From Alcaligenes faecalis (GTDB lineage: Bacteria; Pseudomonadota; Gammaproteobacteria; Burkholderiales; Burkholderiaceae_B): DNA of 64,000 nt. Where the stretch lies: positions 2,852,001 through 2,916,000 of the forward strand of contig NZ_CP031012.1 of assembly GCF_009497775.1 (NCBI RefSeq), given 5' to 3'. Shown piece by piece: positions 9,502-21,312 of the stretch. Position 1 is the first letter of the stretch; each line of letters begins with the position of its first letter. A program made the position numbers and the translations under genes. The notes under the pieces were generated by a model. The model was not told the DNA's origin, did no database searches, and saw nothing but the letters and a program-made list of their open reading frames with translations.

Positions 9502-9897
9502 GTGGAAAAAGTACGTAAAACCGAGGCTGAATGGCGCGCCCAGCTCAGCCCCGAAGAATTCTATGTCACCCGTCAAAAAGGGACGGAACGTGCCTTTACC
9601 GGGCGCTACTGGGACACCACCACGCCTGGCATTTACCGCTGCGTCGGTTGCGGCACGCCCCTGTTTGCCTCGGACACCAAGTTTGATGCCGGTTGCGGCT
9701 GGCCCAGCTACTTCACTCCCCTGAACCCGGATAATGTGCGCGAGGAACTGGATACCAGCCACGGCATGCGCCGTACCGAAGTGCTGTGCAATGTCTGCGA
9801 TGCTCATTTGGGCCATGTCTTTGAAGACGGTCCCCCACCTACTGGGCTACGATATTGCATTAACTCCCTGTCCATGACTTTTGAACCCGAAGCATGA
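9502..9897 (+). CDS. msrB: Peptide-methionine (R)-S-oxide reductase
   Basis: It reduces the R-epimer of methionine sulfoxide in proteins. The 131-residue protein has the zinc-binding cysteine pairs CVGC (47, 50) and CNVC (96, 99), the GCGWPSY motif (Cys65 probably resolving) and the catalytic Cys119 in RYCINS. The start is GTG 9502; no in-frame ATG lies closer to the conserved domain. The stop overlaps the yciB start (ATGA). Confidence 0.95.
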   Translation: MEKVRKTEAEWRAQLSPEEFYVTRQKGTERAFTGRYWDTTTPGIYRCVGCGTPLFASDTKFDAGCGWPSYFTPLNPDNVREELDTSHGMRRTEVLCNVCDAHLGHVFEDGPPPTGLRYCINSLSMTFEPEA

Positions 9898-10460
9898 AGA
9901 AGCTCTTATTTGATCTATTCCCGCTCGTACTGTTCTTTCTGGCGTTTCGCTTCTCCGACATCTATGTCGCTACCGGCGTGGCCATGGCCGCCTCGGTTCT
10001 GCAGATACTCTGGCTGAAGTTCACCAGCAAGGCGATCGAGACCTCGCACTGGATCAATCTGGCCGTCATTGTGGTCTTTGGCGGTGCCACCCTGTTTTTC
10101 CACAACGATGTCTTCATCCGCTGGAAACCCACGGTGCTGTACTGGATCTTTGCGCTGGTGCTGCTGGGCGGACGCTACCTGATGCATCGCAACCTGATGC
10201 AAAAATTCATGGGCACCCACCTGGTGTTGCCCGGCCATGTCTGGGACAAATTAAACCTGGTCTGGGCCAGCTTTTTTGTTGCCATGGGCCTGGTCAATCT
10301 GTACGTTGCCTTCTCGGGCCACTTTACCGAGTCCCAATGGGTCAACTTCAAGGCCTTTGGCCTGCTGGGTTTGATGCTGGTGTTTGTCGTTGCCCAATCC
10401 TTGTGGCTGGGCCGCTACCTGCAAGACTCTTCCGACAACTCCACTCCCCCAAAATCTTGA
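9894..10460 (+). CDS. yciB: Inner membrane-spanning protein YciB (septation protein A)
   Basis: A 188-residue polytopic membrane protein of the YciB/IspZ family with about five or six hydrophobic helices. Family motifs include [15 protein letters not shown] at the N-terminus, the RWKPTVLYW segment and [10 protein letters not shown]. Homologues interact with cell-envelope and division proteins and affect septation; the biochemical role is not settled. It overlaps msrB by four bases and bolA follows 7 bases later, so these genes are probably co-transcribed. Confidence 0.93.
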   Translation: MKKLLFDLFPLVLFFLAFRFSDIYVATGVAMAASVLQILWLKFTSKAIETSHWINLAVIVVFGGATLFFHNDVFIRWKPTVLYWIFALVLLGGRYLMHRNLMQKFMGTHLVLPGHVWDKLNLVWASFFVAMGLVNLYVAFSGHFTESQWVNFKAFGLLGLMLVFVVAQSLWLGRYLQDSSDNSTPPKS

Positions 10461-10467
10461 TTTCGCC

Positions 10468-10731
10468 ATGACAGACGCACTTGCTTCCCTGATTCACGAA
10501 CGGCTCCAGACACTGGAACCGTCGGAACTGGACATCATCAATGAATCCCACCTGCATGCGGGCCATGCCGGTGCACAAGGTGGTGCAAGCCACTTTCGGG
10601 TGATCATCGCCTCGAAACAATTTGATGGAATTTCAACGCTGGCACGACACAGACTTGTGTATGATCGCGTCCACGATCTAATGCCTTTCCCGATTCACGC
10701 ATTGGCTATTCAAGCCAAAACCACCGCTTAA
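10468..10731 (+). CDS. bolA: BolA family protein
   Basis: An 87-residue BolA-like protein. The start ATG 10468 (MTDALASLIHERL) lies just after yciB and leaves the canonical BolA length. Conserved features are the LEPSELDIINES segment, a histidine cluster (HLHAGHAG) that in BolA proteins helps hold a 2Fe-2S cluster with a monothiol glutaredoxin, and the helix-turn-helix-like stretch ending VYDRVHDLM. The protein probably acts in iron-sulfur handling or stress morphology. Confidence 0.93.
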   Translation: MTDALASLIHERLQTLEPSELDIINESHLHAGHAGAQGGASHFRVIIASKQFDGISTLARHRLVYDRVHDLMPFPIHALAIQAKTTA

Positions 10732-10739
10732 GGATGCCC

Positions 10740-11516
10740 ATGAAACGTATTGCCGCATTTGCCCTGACCTGCGCTATGGCTGCTCCCGTCTATGCACAGA
10801 CGATTGCCACCGTAAACGGCAAAAACCTCACGCAAAAAGACCTGGATCAGTTCGTCGCCGTTCTGGTCGAGCAAGGCGCCAAGGACTCGCCCGAGCTGCG
10901 TGAGCAAGTCAAACAAGAAATGGTCAACCGTCTGGCCGTGGTGCAAGCCGCTGAAAAAGCCGGTATCGACAAGAGCAACCAGGTTCAGCAAGAGCTGGAA
11001 CTGGCCCGCCAGAGCATTCTGGTCCGTGCCCTGATGGCTGACTACCTGAAAAAGAACCCCGTCACCGACGCCGACCTGACCAAGGAATACAACACCATCA
11101 AGGCGATGGAAGAAGGTCAGCAGGAATACAAGGTGCGCCACATTCTGGTCAAGGACGAAGCCGCAGCCAAAGACCTGCTGGCCAAGATCAAGTCCAAGAA
11201 AATCAGCTTTGCTGATGCCGCCAAGAAAGACTCCATCGACACCGGTAGCGGCCAGCAAGGCGGCGATCTGGGCTGGGCGCCTAGCGCCACCTACGTACCC
11301 GAGTTCGCTCAGGCTGTAGAAAAGATGAAGAAAGGCGAGCTGAGCGCTGCACCTGTGCAGTCGCAGTTTGGCTGGCACATCATCCAGGTGGATGACTCCC
11401 GCCCTGTTACCTTCCCGGCCATGGCTGAAGTCAAGCCCCAGCTGGAAGAAATGATGCGTCAGCGCAAGCTGGCCGAGTACCAGCAAAAAATCCTGAAAGA
11501 AGCCAACATCAAGTAA
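10740..11516 (+). CDS. Periplasmic parvulin-type peptidyl-prolyl isomerase
   Basis: A 258-residue PpiC-family foldase. ATG 10740 is preferred over ATG 10734 because AAGGA (10730-10734) then has correct spacing. A signal peptide (MKRIAAFALTCAMAAPVYA) is followed by a SurA/PrsA-like N-terminal helical domain and a rotamase domain with the motifs KVRHILVKDEAAAK, GGDLGWAP, MKKGELSAAPVQSQFGWHII and VDDSRP. It probably catalyses cis-trans isomerisation of prolyl bonds in exported proteins. It is the last gene of the msrB-yciB-bolA cluster and ends at a strong hairpin. Confidence 0.92.
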   Translation: MKRIAAFALTCAMAAPVYAQTIATVNGKNLTQKDLDQFVAVLVEQGAKDSPELREQVKQEMVNRLAVVQAAEKAGIDKSNQVQQELELARQSILVRALMADYLKKNPVTDADLTKEYNTIKAMEEGQQEYKVRHILVKDEAAAKDLLAKIKSKKISFADAAKKDSIDTGSGQQGGDLGWAPSATYVPEFAQAVEKMKKGELSAAPVQSQFGWHIIQVDDSRPVTFPAMAEVKPQLEEMMRQRKLAEYQQKILKEANIK

Positions 11517-11563
11517 TGGCTTTAATGGCCGCTTTGTCTTCCCGATAAAGCGGCTGGCAGGAA

Positions 11564-11600
11564 AAACAAATATGGCGCCTCCAGGGCGCCATATTTGTTT
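11564..11600 (+). terminator. Long hairpin terminator after the prolyl isomerase gene
   Basis: A perfect 16-bp inverted repeat (AAACAAATATGGCGCC / GGCGCCATATTTGTTT) with a 5-base loop. The T-rich end is on the plus strand. It closes the msrB-to-isomerase unit. Confidence 0.85.
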
Positions 11601-11689
11601 GTAGGGAAGACCTCCTGCACTGGAGGTCGTTCATGCGGTGACTACCAGCGCAGATCACTACTGAATCACTACCAGGACGACTCAACGCG

Positions 11690-11727
11690 CATTAAAACAA
11701 AAGGCAGTGCGTGGTTAGCGCACTGCC
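11690..11727 (-). terminator. Intrinsic terminator of the smc-zipA-ligA unit
   Basis: A 9-bp stem (GGCAGTGCG / CGCACTGCC) with a 7-base loop. On the minus strand it is followed by a T-rich tract (TTTTGTTTT), so it serves ligA. Confidence 0.82.
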
Positions 11728-11829
11728 TAAAAGTCGAAAAACAGCTACCAGGGCAAATATCCTGCTGGATCATGGACCTTGGCAATAAAGCCAAGCGTAC
11801 CAGCTACCGGGATTTCTTCTCGCCCTGTG

Positions 11830-14936
<3,107 letters not shown>

Positions 14937-14981
14937 TGTCAGTTCCGTCGAATCAACACTAGCGGATTAAAAAAAACAGGC

Positions 14982-17900
14982 TTACACACTGCTCATTTGC
15001 ATGGCAGCGTCTACGTCCACTGCCACAATTCGGGACACACCTTGCTCTTGCATCGTGACCCCGATCAGTTGTTTGGCCATCTGCATGGCAATTTTATTGT
15101 GAGAAATAAATAAAAACTGGGTTTGGTCGCTCATGCTGGCCACCAGATTGGCATAGCGTTCGGTATTCGCATCATCCAGCGGCGCATCCACCTCGTCCAG
15201 CAAACAAAACGGGGCGGGATTCAGCTTGAAGAAGGCAAAAACCAGCGCTGTCGCGGTCAATGCCTTTTCACCACCAGAGAGCAAATGAATCGTGCTATTG
15301 CGCTTGCCCGGTGGTTGGGCCATGACCTGCACCCCGGCTTCCAGCACTTCATCGCCCACCATCGTCAGTTTAGCCTCTCCACCACCAAATAGCCTTGGGA
15401 AAAGCTCGCCAAAGTGCTGATTAACGATGTTGAATGTTTCCATGAGCAACTGGCGTGTCTCGCGGTCAATCTTGCGAATCGCATCTTCCAGGGTCTCGAT
15501 GGCATCACTCAAATCTTTATGCTGGGCATCCAGATAGGTCTTGCGTTCCTGGGCGGTAGTCAGCTCTTCAAGGGCCGCCAGGTTCACCGGGCCCAGGCCT
15601 TCAATCTGGCGCGAGATACGCTGTACTTCAGACTGCAACCAGCCCACACGCTGCCATTCCGGTGTCTTTTCCTGTAACAAGCTCCACAGTTCGGAACGGT
15701 TTACCTTTCTACTATCCAGCTGTTCAGCAAACTGTTCGACCGCCAGACGCGACGCTTGTTCCTGCAACTGCAATTCGGTGACTTGCTCACGCAAAGGCCC
15801 CAGATTCTTTTCGTTCTCGGCACGGGCCTGCTCATGCTCACGCAATTGAGCAGCCAAGGTATCAAGCTGAATTTTTGCCAGACGAACGGCTTCTTCACGT
15901 TCGGCGCGCAATTCCAGCGCGTCCTGCAAACCGGCTTGCGCGGCAGAGGCATCCAGATCCAGCAGTTCACCTTGCAAACCCTCCAGCTGACCGGCCGTGC
16001 GTTGTGCCTGCTCCTGCGCCAGGGCCAGATTGCGCTCCAGCTCAGCCATGCGCTGCACCAAAGCACGCTCGGCAAACTGGGCATCATGCACGGCGCGTTC
16101 ACGTTCGTGTACGGTACGGCGAGCCTGTTCCGCCAGTTCCGCGCCCTTCTCACCTTCCATCTGTGCTTCGGCAAACACGCCTTGATGCTCGGCCAGTTCT
16201 TCGTCCAGCGTTTCAAAACGGGCCTCGAACTCCTCGCGGTTCGCTTGCAGCTCTTCGCGCTGCACGGCCAGTTCTTCCAGCTCTTCATTGATGCGGCCAC
16301 CGCGCTCTTGCGATTGTTGCGCCTGCTGGGCCAGCTTGGAGTGTTCCAGTTGCACATCGTGCATACGAGCCGTCAGCTCGCCCACACGGGTTCGGGCCGG
16401 GACCAGACCGTTACGCACTTGCTGCAAGGCCATTTCGGCCTGGGTGCTGGTATGACCCAGCTCATCCACAATCAGTTGAGCGCCACGCAGCTCTCGCTCC
16501 AGATGCGCAATTTCCTGCTGACGAGCCAGCATCCCGGCCTGTTCGGAGTCCGGTGCATAAAAGCGAATGCTGTGCTTATCCACCAAATGACCGTCACGCA
16601 CCACGATGGCCATTTGATCTGTCAGTTGCTCGCGCAGGCTCAGGGCCTGCTTTAGATCCTGACAGACATAGACCTGATGCAACCAGTTATCCAGCAAACT
16701 GCGTAATCCACCTTCCTGCTGTCGCAATACCGAAGTCAGCAAGGGCAGGTCCAGGGCAGGCTTGGCCGGTGCCCCGGCTTCAGGCAGCTGATAAAAACTT
16801 AAACGGGCTGGTGGCGCATCACTGGCGAAAGCAGCGGCCATATCCAGGCGGCGCAGCTCCAAAGCCGTCATGCGCTCGCGCAGCACGGCTTCCAGTGCGG
16901 TTTCCCAGCCCTTCTCCACGTCCAGGCTTTGCCAAAGACGCTTCATGCTCTCCAGCCCGTGCTTGGCCAGCCAGGGTTCCAGGGTTCCCTTGCGGGCCAC
17001 GTCTTCCTGCAGACGGCTCAAGGCCAGATGGCGCGCTTCCAGACGAGCCATATCCTGCCCGCCTTGCAAGGCTTGTTCCTGCGCCTTCTTGCGTTCTTCT
17101 TCCAGTCGGGGGAGCTGGGCTTCCAGATGCTGCATATGCTCCTGAGCTTGCTGCAACTGATTTTGCAGCATGTTCAGATCACCTTGCAGACGTTCCAGAT
17201 TGTCCGGATCCGGGGCATTGAGTTCGCGCAGTTCCTGCTTCAAGCGCTCCTGACGCTGCTCCACGCCTTGAATCTGGCGATCCGCATCACGCTGCGATTG
17301 CGCAGCCAACGCCAGATTCTGCTCCAGACGAGCCAACGCCATGCGCATTTCGTCCCGACGCTGGGCCTGTTCGCGTACACGCAGTTCCAGATCGGGCAAG
17401 GCTCCTTGAGCCTCTTCCAGCAGAATCTGTAATTCTTCCAGCTTTACAGCAGCTTCTTCGCGTTGCTGCTCGCTGTTTTCCAGCTCCAGCTGACAATGTT
17501 CCTGTTGTTCTACCCAGTCGTGCTGCTGTTGTTCCAGTTGCTCTCGGCGCTGCGCCATACGGCTGCGTGAATCCAGCACGTGGCGGATTTCTGCTTCCAG
17601 GCTGGACACTTGAGAGCCTGCTTCATACAGCTGGCTTTGCGCCAGATGCAAGGCATCGCCAGCCTGCAAATGAGCTTGTCGCTGGGATTCCAGCGTGGAT
17701 TCGGTATGCCGCAAACCGGCAATGGATTCTTCCAGCTTGGTCTGAGCCTGCTCAATCGCCAGAAAACGGGCTTTTTGATCGCCCTGCGCATTGGACTCTT
17801 TCAGCAGCCACAGCAGGTTTTGCTTGAGCTCACCATCTTGCTGCAAGTCACGATACTGGCGCGCCACTTCGGCTTGCGCCTGCAATTTCTCCAGCTGCGC

Positions 17901-18506
17901 ATCCAGTTCTCTCTGGATATCTTCCACACGCAGCAGGTTTTCACGGGTATCACGCAAGCGGCTTTCTGTTTCGCGACGGCGCTCCTTGTAGCGCGACACG
18001 CCCGCGGCTTCTTCCAGAAACACGCGTAATTCTTCCGGCTTGGCTTCAATCAGACGGTTGATCATGCCCTGCCCGATAATGGCGTAACCACGCGCCCCCA
18101 GGCCCGTACCCAGGAAAATGTCGTGAATGTCACGCCGGCGAACAGCCTGATTGTTCAGAAAATAGCTGCTGGTTCCGTCCCGGCTCAGCACACGTCGTAC
18201 CGAGATCTCGGCATAGGTACTCCACTGACCGGAGGCCCGCCCCTCAGAATTATCGAAAACCAGCTCAACCGATGCGCGACCCGCCGGTTTGCGTTGCGAG
18301 GAGCCGTTGAAAATCACGTCCTGCATGGACTCGCCACGCAGCTCGGAGGCTTTGCTCTCGCCCAGCACCCAGCGCACCGCATCGATGATGTTGGATTTTC
18401 CACAGCCGTTGGGCCCGACAACGCCAACCAACTGACTGGGAGTTGGAATGGAGGTCGGGTCCACAAAGGATTTGAAACCAGCTAGTTTGATCTGGGTTAG
18501 ACGCAC
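14982..18506 (-). CDS. smc: Chromosome segregation protein SMC
   Basis: The ATPase that compacts and helps segregate the chromosome with ScpA and ScpB, neither of which is in the window. The 1174-residue protein has the N-terminal Walker A (GPNGCGKSN, 31-39), two long coiled coils rich in Gln, Glu, Arg and Leu, a central hinge (about 500-650), and the C-terminal signature LLSGGEKALTATAL with Walker B FCLLDEVDAPLDD. The length is normal. It begins the smc-zipA-ligA unit, with 45 bases between smc and zipA. Confidence 0.98.
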   Translation of the reverse strand: MRLTQIKLAGFKSFVDPTSIPTPSQLVGVVGPNGCGKSNIIDAVRWVLGESKASELRGESMQDVIFNGSSQRKPAGRASVELVFDNSEGRASGQWSTYAEISVRRVLSRDGTSSYFLNNQAVRRRDIHDIFLGTGLGARGYAIIGQGMINRLIEAKPEELRVFLEEAAGVSRYKERRRETESRLRDTRENLLRVEDIQRELDAQLEKLQAQAEVARQYRDLQQDGELKQNLLWLLKESNAQGDQKARFLAIEQAQTKLEESIAGLRHTESTLESQRQAHLQAGDALHLAQSQLYEAGSQVSSLEAEIRHVLDSRSRMAQRREQLEQQQHDWVEQQEHCQLELENSEQQREEAAVKLEELQILLEEAQGALPDLELRVREQAQRRDEMRMALARLEQNLALAAQSQRDADRQIQGVEQRQERLKQELRELNAPDPDNLERLQGDLNMLQNQLQQAQEHMQHLEAQLPRLEEERKKAQEQALQGGQDMARLEARHLALSRLQEDVARKGTLEPWLAKHGLESMKRLWQSLDVEKGWETALEAVLRERMTALELRRLDMAAAFASDAPPARLSFYQLPEAGAPAKPALDLPLLTSVLRQQEGGLRSLLDNWLHQVYVCQDLKQALSLREQLTDQMAIVVRDGHLVDKHSIRFYAPDSEQAGMLARQQEIAHLERELRGAQLIVDELGHTSTQAEMALQQVRNGLVPARTRVGELTARMHDVQLEHSKLAQQAQQSQERGGRINEELEELAVQREELQANREEFEARFETLDEELAEHQGVFAEAQMEGEKGAELAEQARRTVHERERAVHDAQFAERALVQRMAELERNLALAQEQAQRTAGQLEGLQGELLDLDASAAQAGLQDALELRAEREEAVRLAKIQLDTLAAQLREHEQARAENEKNLGPLREQVTELQLQEQASRLAVEQFAEQLDSRKVNRSELWSLLQEKTPEWQRVGWLQSEVQRISRQIEGLGPVNLAALEELTTAQERKTYLDAQHKDLSDAIETLEDAIRKIDRETRQLLMETFNIVNQHFGELFPRLFGGGEAKLTMVGDEVLEAGVQVMAQPPGKRNSTIHLLSGGEKALTATALVFAFFKLNPAPFCLLDEVDAPLDDANTERYANLVASMSDQTQFLFISHNKIAMQMAKQLIGVTMQEQGVSRIVAVDVDAAMQMSSV

Positions 18507-19006
18507 AGGGTAGAAGTCAGCTCAGAAAAGACCAATTTGAACAGGCGCACAGGCGCATCTTGATCTGCCTGGCACCGCGAGTCGTATGATACCGCAGCAC
18601 CTGCCACCCACAGCAAAACACGCCAAAAAACAAATGAAAACCACGGCTCGGCTGCTGGGATGATAAGGCAGTAAACTCCCCCCTGCCGTCAAGCCCTGTT
18701 TACCCTGCTAGGCAAGCAGGACAATAGTGTCAGACGGGGCATTTACAATAGCGCTTTGCCAGCGCCCGCCCGGCCAGAAAATCCAAGCAGACAGACAGCC
18801 GCAATGAATTTCTGATACCACTGCCCCCGCAGTCCCTGTTATTCTTGCTCCCCATCTCTCTTCGTAAATTTCGCACCGGCTCAGGCTTGGTCAGAAAAAC
18901 CGTGATGAGCCGCCTTGAAAAAGCGCCACGGGCCTGACACCTGGCTTTGATTCGTGCTCCGCAGTCCTGCGACTGCGCCTGTGGGCACACGCATTCGGGA
19001 TGTATT
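18507..19006. other. Divergent intergenic region between smc and lplT
   Basis: About 500 bases without a supported gene, holding promoters for smc (minus) and lplT (plus). A small hairpin (CCTGCT-AGGCA-AGCAGG) occurs at 18705-18721. The reading frame of lplT stays open upstream to 18947 and would give a Cys/His-rich extension, which I do not accept. I see no clear operator. Confidence 0.5.
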
Positions 19007-20317
19007 TTGAATAAAGGATTTTATCTGGTCATGGCCGCGCAGGCATTGTCGTCAGTTGCCGACAATGCCTTGCTGATTGCCGCCATCGCCCTGATCGCTG
19101 ACCTGCACGGACCTATCTGGATGGTCCCCATGATGAAATGGTGGTTTGCGCTGTCCTACGTGCTATTGGCCGCCTTTGTAGGCGCCTTTGCCGACTCGTA
19201 TCCCAAGGGCCGGGTGATGTTCGCCACCAATGCCATCAAGCTGATGGGCTGTATGTTGATGTTCTGCCACCAGTACTTTGGCATGAACGACTCCCAGCAA
19301 CTGGTTCTGGTCTTTGTCTCCTACACCCTGGTTGGTATCGGCGCTGCCGCCTACTCCCCCGCCAAATACGGCATCGTCACCGAAATGCTCAAGCCCGAAC
19401 AGCTGGTCAAGGGCAATAGCTGGATTGAAGGGCTGACCGTCCTGTCCATCATCGGTGGCACGGTGCTGGGCGGTATCCTGATCAACCCGTCGATCGCCAG
19501 CTCGTTGGCCGACCACCCCCTGATTGCACCCTTGGCCCAGACGCGTGCCGAAGTCGCTATCTTGCTGATTTCCTTTATCTATCTGTCGGCAGCGCTGTGC
19601 AATCTGCTGATCCCCCGCACCAATATCGACTACCCGCCCCAGCAAAAGAACCCCGTCTTGCTGCTCAAGGAATTCCGTACCTACGTACACATTCTGTGGC
19701 GTGACAAGCTGGGCCAGATCTCGCTGGCCGTGACCACCCTGTTCTGGGGTGCCGGTGCGACGCTGCAATTCATTGTGATCGAATGGGGTGCTCAGCATCT
19801 GGGCTACCGTCTGGACCAGGCCTCGGTGCTGATGGGTGTGGCCGCATTGGGCACGGTCTTTGGTGCCGTCTTTGCCGCCCGCGTTCCCTTGAAGAAATCT
19901 CTGGCCGTTCTGCCTGTCGGCGTGGCAATGGGCTTTGTGGTCCTGCTCATGCCATTGGTACACGAAAAATGGGCGGTCTACACCCTGCTGATGGGTATTG
20001 GTGGCTTGTCCGGCTTTTTCGTCGTCCCCATGAATGCCCTGCTGCAACATCGTGGCCATGTCATGCTGTCGGCTGGTCACTCCATTGCCGTCCAGAACTT
20101 CAATGAACAACTGAACATCCTGTTCATGCTGGCGCTGTACAGCCTGCTGCTATGGCTGCGTTTGCCCATCAACTACATCATTGTGTTCTTTGGCCTGATG
20201 GTGGCGTCCTTGATGACGGTATTCATCATCTGGAAAAACGCCAATCTGCGCGCGCATCCCGAGCTGGAAGCCTGCATTGGCCAGGAAGGTCATGGACAGG
20301 CCTTGACGGCCAAATAA
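19007..20317 (+). CDS. lplT: Lysophospholipid transporter LplT (MFS)
   Basis: A major facilitator superfamily protein of the LplT family, which flips lysophospholipids such as lysophosphatidylethanolamine inward across the inner membrane for re-acylation. About 12 membrane helices are visible. Family motifs include AQALSSVADNALLIAA, the loop FADSYPKGRVMF, VGIGAAAYSPAKYGI and GGLSGFFVVPMNALLQ. The start is uncertain: TTG 19007 (MNKGFYLVMAAQ) has GGGA 6 bases upstream and matches where the family begins; an upstream TTG at 18947 and an internal ATG at 19031 are alternatives. No acyltransferase (aas) partner is adjacent. A strong terminator follows. Confidence 0.9.
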   Translation: MNKGFYLVMAAQALSSVADNALLIAAIALIADLHGPIWMVPMMKWWFALSYVLLAAFVGAFADSYPKGRVMFATNAIKLMGCMLMFCHQYFGMNDSQQLVLVFVSYTLVGIGAAAYSPAKYGIVTEMLKPEQLVKGNSWIEGLTVLSIIGGTVLGGILINPSIASSLADHPLIAPLAQTRAEVAILLISFIYLSAALCNLLIPRTNIDYPPQQKNPVLLLKEFRTYVHILWRDKLGQISLAVTTLFWGAGATLQFIVIEWGAQHLGYRLDQASVLMGVAALGTVFGAVFAARVPLKKSLAVLPVGVAMGFVVLLMPLVHEKWAVYTLLMGIGGLSGFFVVPMNALLQHRGHVMLSAGHSIAVQNFNEQLNILFMLALYSLLLWLRLPINYIIVFFGLMVASLMTVFIIWKNANLRAHPELEACIGQEGHGQALTAK

Positions 20318-20320
20318 AAA

Positions 20321-20346
20321 AAGCCCCTTCGGGGGCTTTTTTTTTA
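20321..20346. terminator. Bidirectional terminator between lplT and the uracil-DNA glycosylase gene
   Basis: A GCCCC / GGGGC stem flanked by A and T runs, with a TTCG tetraloop and a plus-strand tract of nine T. The A run on the 5' side lets it also act on the minus strand. Confidence 0.92.
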
Positions 20347-20391
20347 TCTTGAGACAAGCCGTCGGCCAGGAAACCATCACGGCATCAAGGC

Positions 20392-21312
20392 TCAGGACTG
20401 GCTCTGCAACTCGCGCAACAAGGACAAGTCTCGCCAGGCATTGGCTTTGTGCTGCGGACGCAGCAACAGCGAGGCGGGATGATAAGTCACCACCAAAGGC
20501 AGGCTGCGGCCCTGGGCATCGGTATAGGTCAGAGCCTGCCCCCGCAAAGCCTCCAGATCCTCATCACGACCACTTAGTGCCACCGCCGCCAAATGGCCGA
20601 CGGCCAGCAAGCGACGTGGCTGCACCAGGCGAATCTGCGCATCCAGAAAGGCCCGACACGCAGCCAGCTCTTCCTGGGTAGGTGGGCGATTACCCAAGGG
20701 GCGGCATTTCACCAGATGCGTTTTATAAACCGAGGCACCAGGAATCGCGCTATTGAGCATGGCTTGCAAGAGCAAGCCGGCTTTACCATCAAAAGGCTGG
20801 GCGCTGCGATCATCGCTGGTGCCCGGCGCTTCACCAATAATCATCCAGTCCGGTTCAGACAAAAGCTCCGAACCAAATACCACTTGAGCGCGGCCCGTAT
20901 GCAGACCGCATTCCTGACAAGCCTGTACCTGCTCCAGCAGGCTGGCCATATCCTGAGCTTTTTCGGGCTGAATCAGCACCGCAGGCCGCTGCACCACTTC
21001 CTCTACAGGAGCCGCCGCCACGGGTCTGGCACCGGATTTGCGCAAGACCGCCAGCGCCTGATCCCGGGCCGACATGGCATCAGTAGCCGCAGCGGGCGCT
21101 GCAACGGGGGGAGGACTGCCCGCATCATCCAGATGCCGCTCTGCAAACTGAGCCATCTGCGGGACTGCTTCCGCATCTTGTGCAGGAGCGGAAACGGGTG
21201 CAGATTGCACAACAGGCTGCGCCTGCGGCAGACGCGCCAGAAAGGCACGCTCCAACCCCAGCTCCAAAAGCCAGGTGCGCTGCAGAGGGGAGATAGGCTG
21301 AAAGTCGATCAT
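20392..21312 (-). CDS. Uracil-DNA glycosylase family protein (iron-sulfur type)
   Basis: A 306-residue protein. The last 200 residues are a family 4 type uracil-DNA glycosylase: CQECGLH and further cysteines (KCRPLGNRPP, ACRAFL) for a 4Fe-4S cluster, motif GEAPGTSDD that binds the base, and YHPASLLL near the end. It removes uracil from DNA after cytosine deamination. The first 100 residues are Ala/Pro-rich, low in conservation and probably flexible, a common extension in betaproteobacterial members. Its ATG overlaps the stop of the tsaB-rimI fusion (ATGA). Confidence 0.92.
   Translation of the reverse strand: MIDFQPISPLQRTWLLELGLERAFLARLPQAQPVVQSAPVSAPAQDAEAVPQMAQFAERHLDDAGSPPPVAAPAAATDAMSARDQALAVLRKSGARPVAAAPVEEVVQRPAVLIQPEKAQDMASLLEQVQACQECGLHTGRAQVVFGSELLSEPDWMIIGEAPGTSDDRSAQPFDGKAGLLLQAMLNSAIPGASVYKTHLVKCRPLGNRPPTQEELAACRAFLDAQIRLVQPRRLLAVGHLAAVALSGRDEDLEALRGQALTYTDAQGRSLPLVVTYHPASLLLRPQHKANAWRDLSLLRELQSQS

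Larger units (their letters stand above)
11517..11829. other. Convergent intergenic region between prolyl isomerase and ligA
   Basis: No gene is supported in these 313 bases. The region contains two separate terminator hairpins, one for each converging unit (11564-11600 and 11690-11727). A weaker GCCGCTTT/AAAGCGGC pair occurs at about 11528-11555. Confidence 0.7.

Noticed and set aside
18947..19006. Cys/His-rich N-terminal extension of LplT (CDCACGHTHSGC)
   Set aside because: It depends on a distant TTG start, is not part of the family, and a better placed start with a ribosome binding site exists at 19007.
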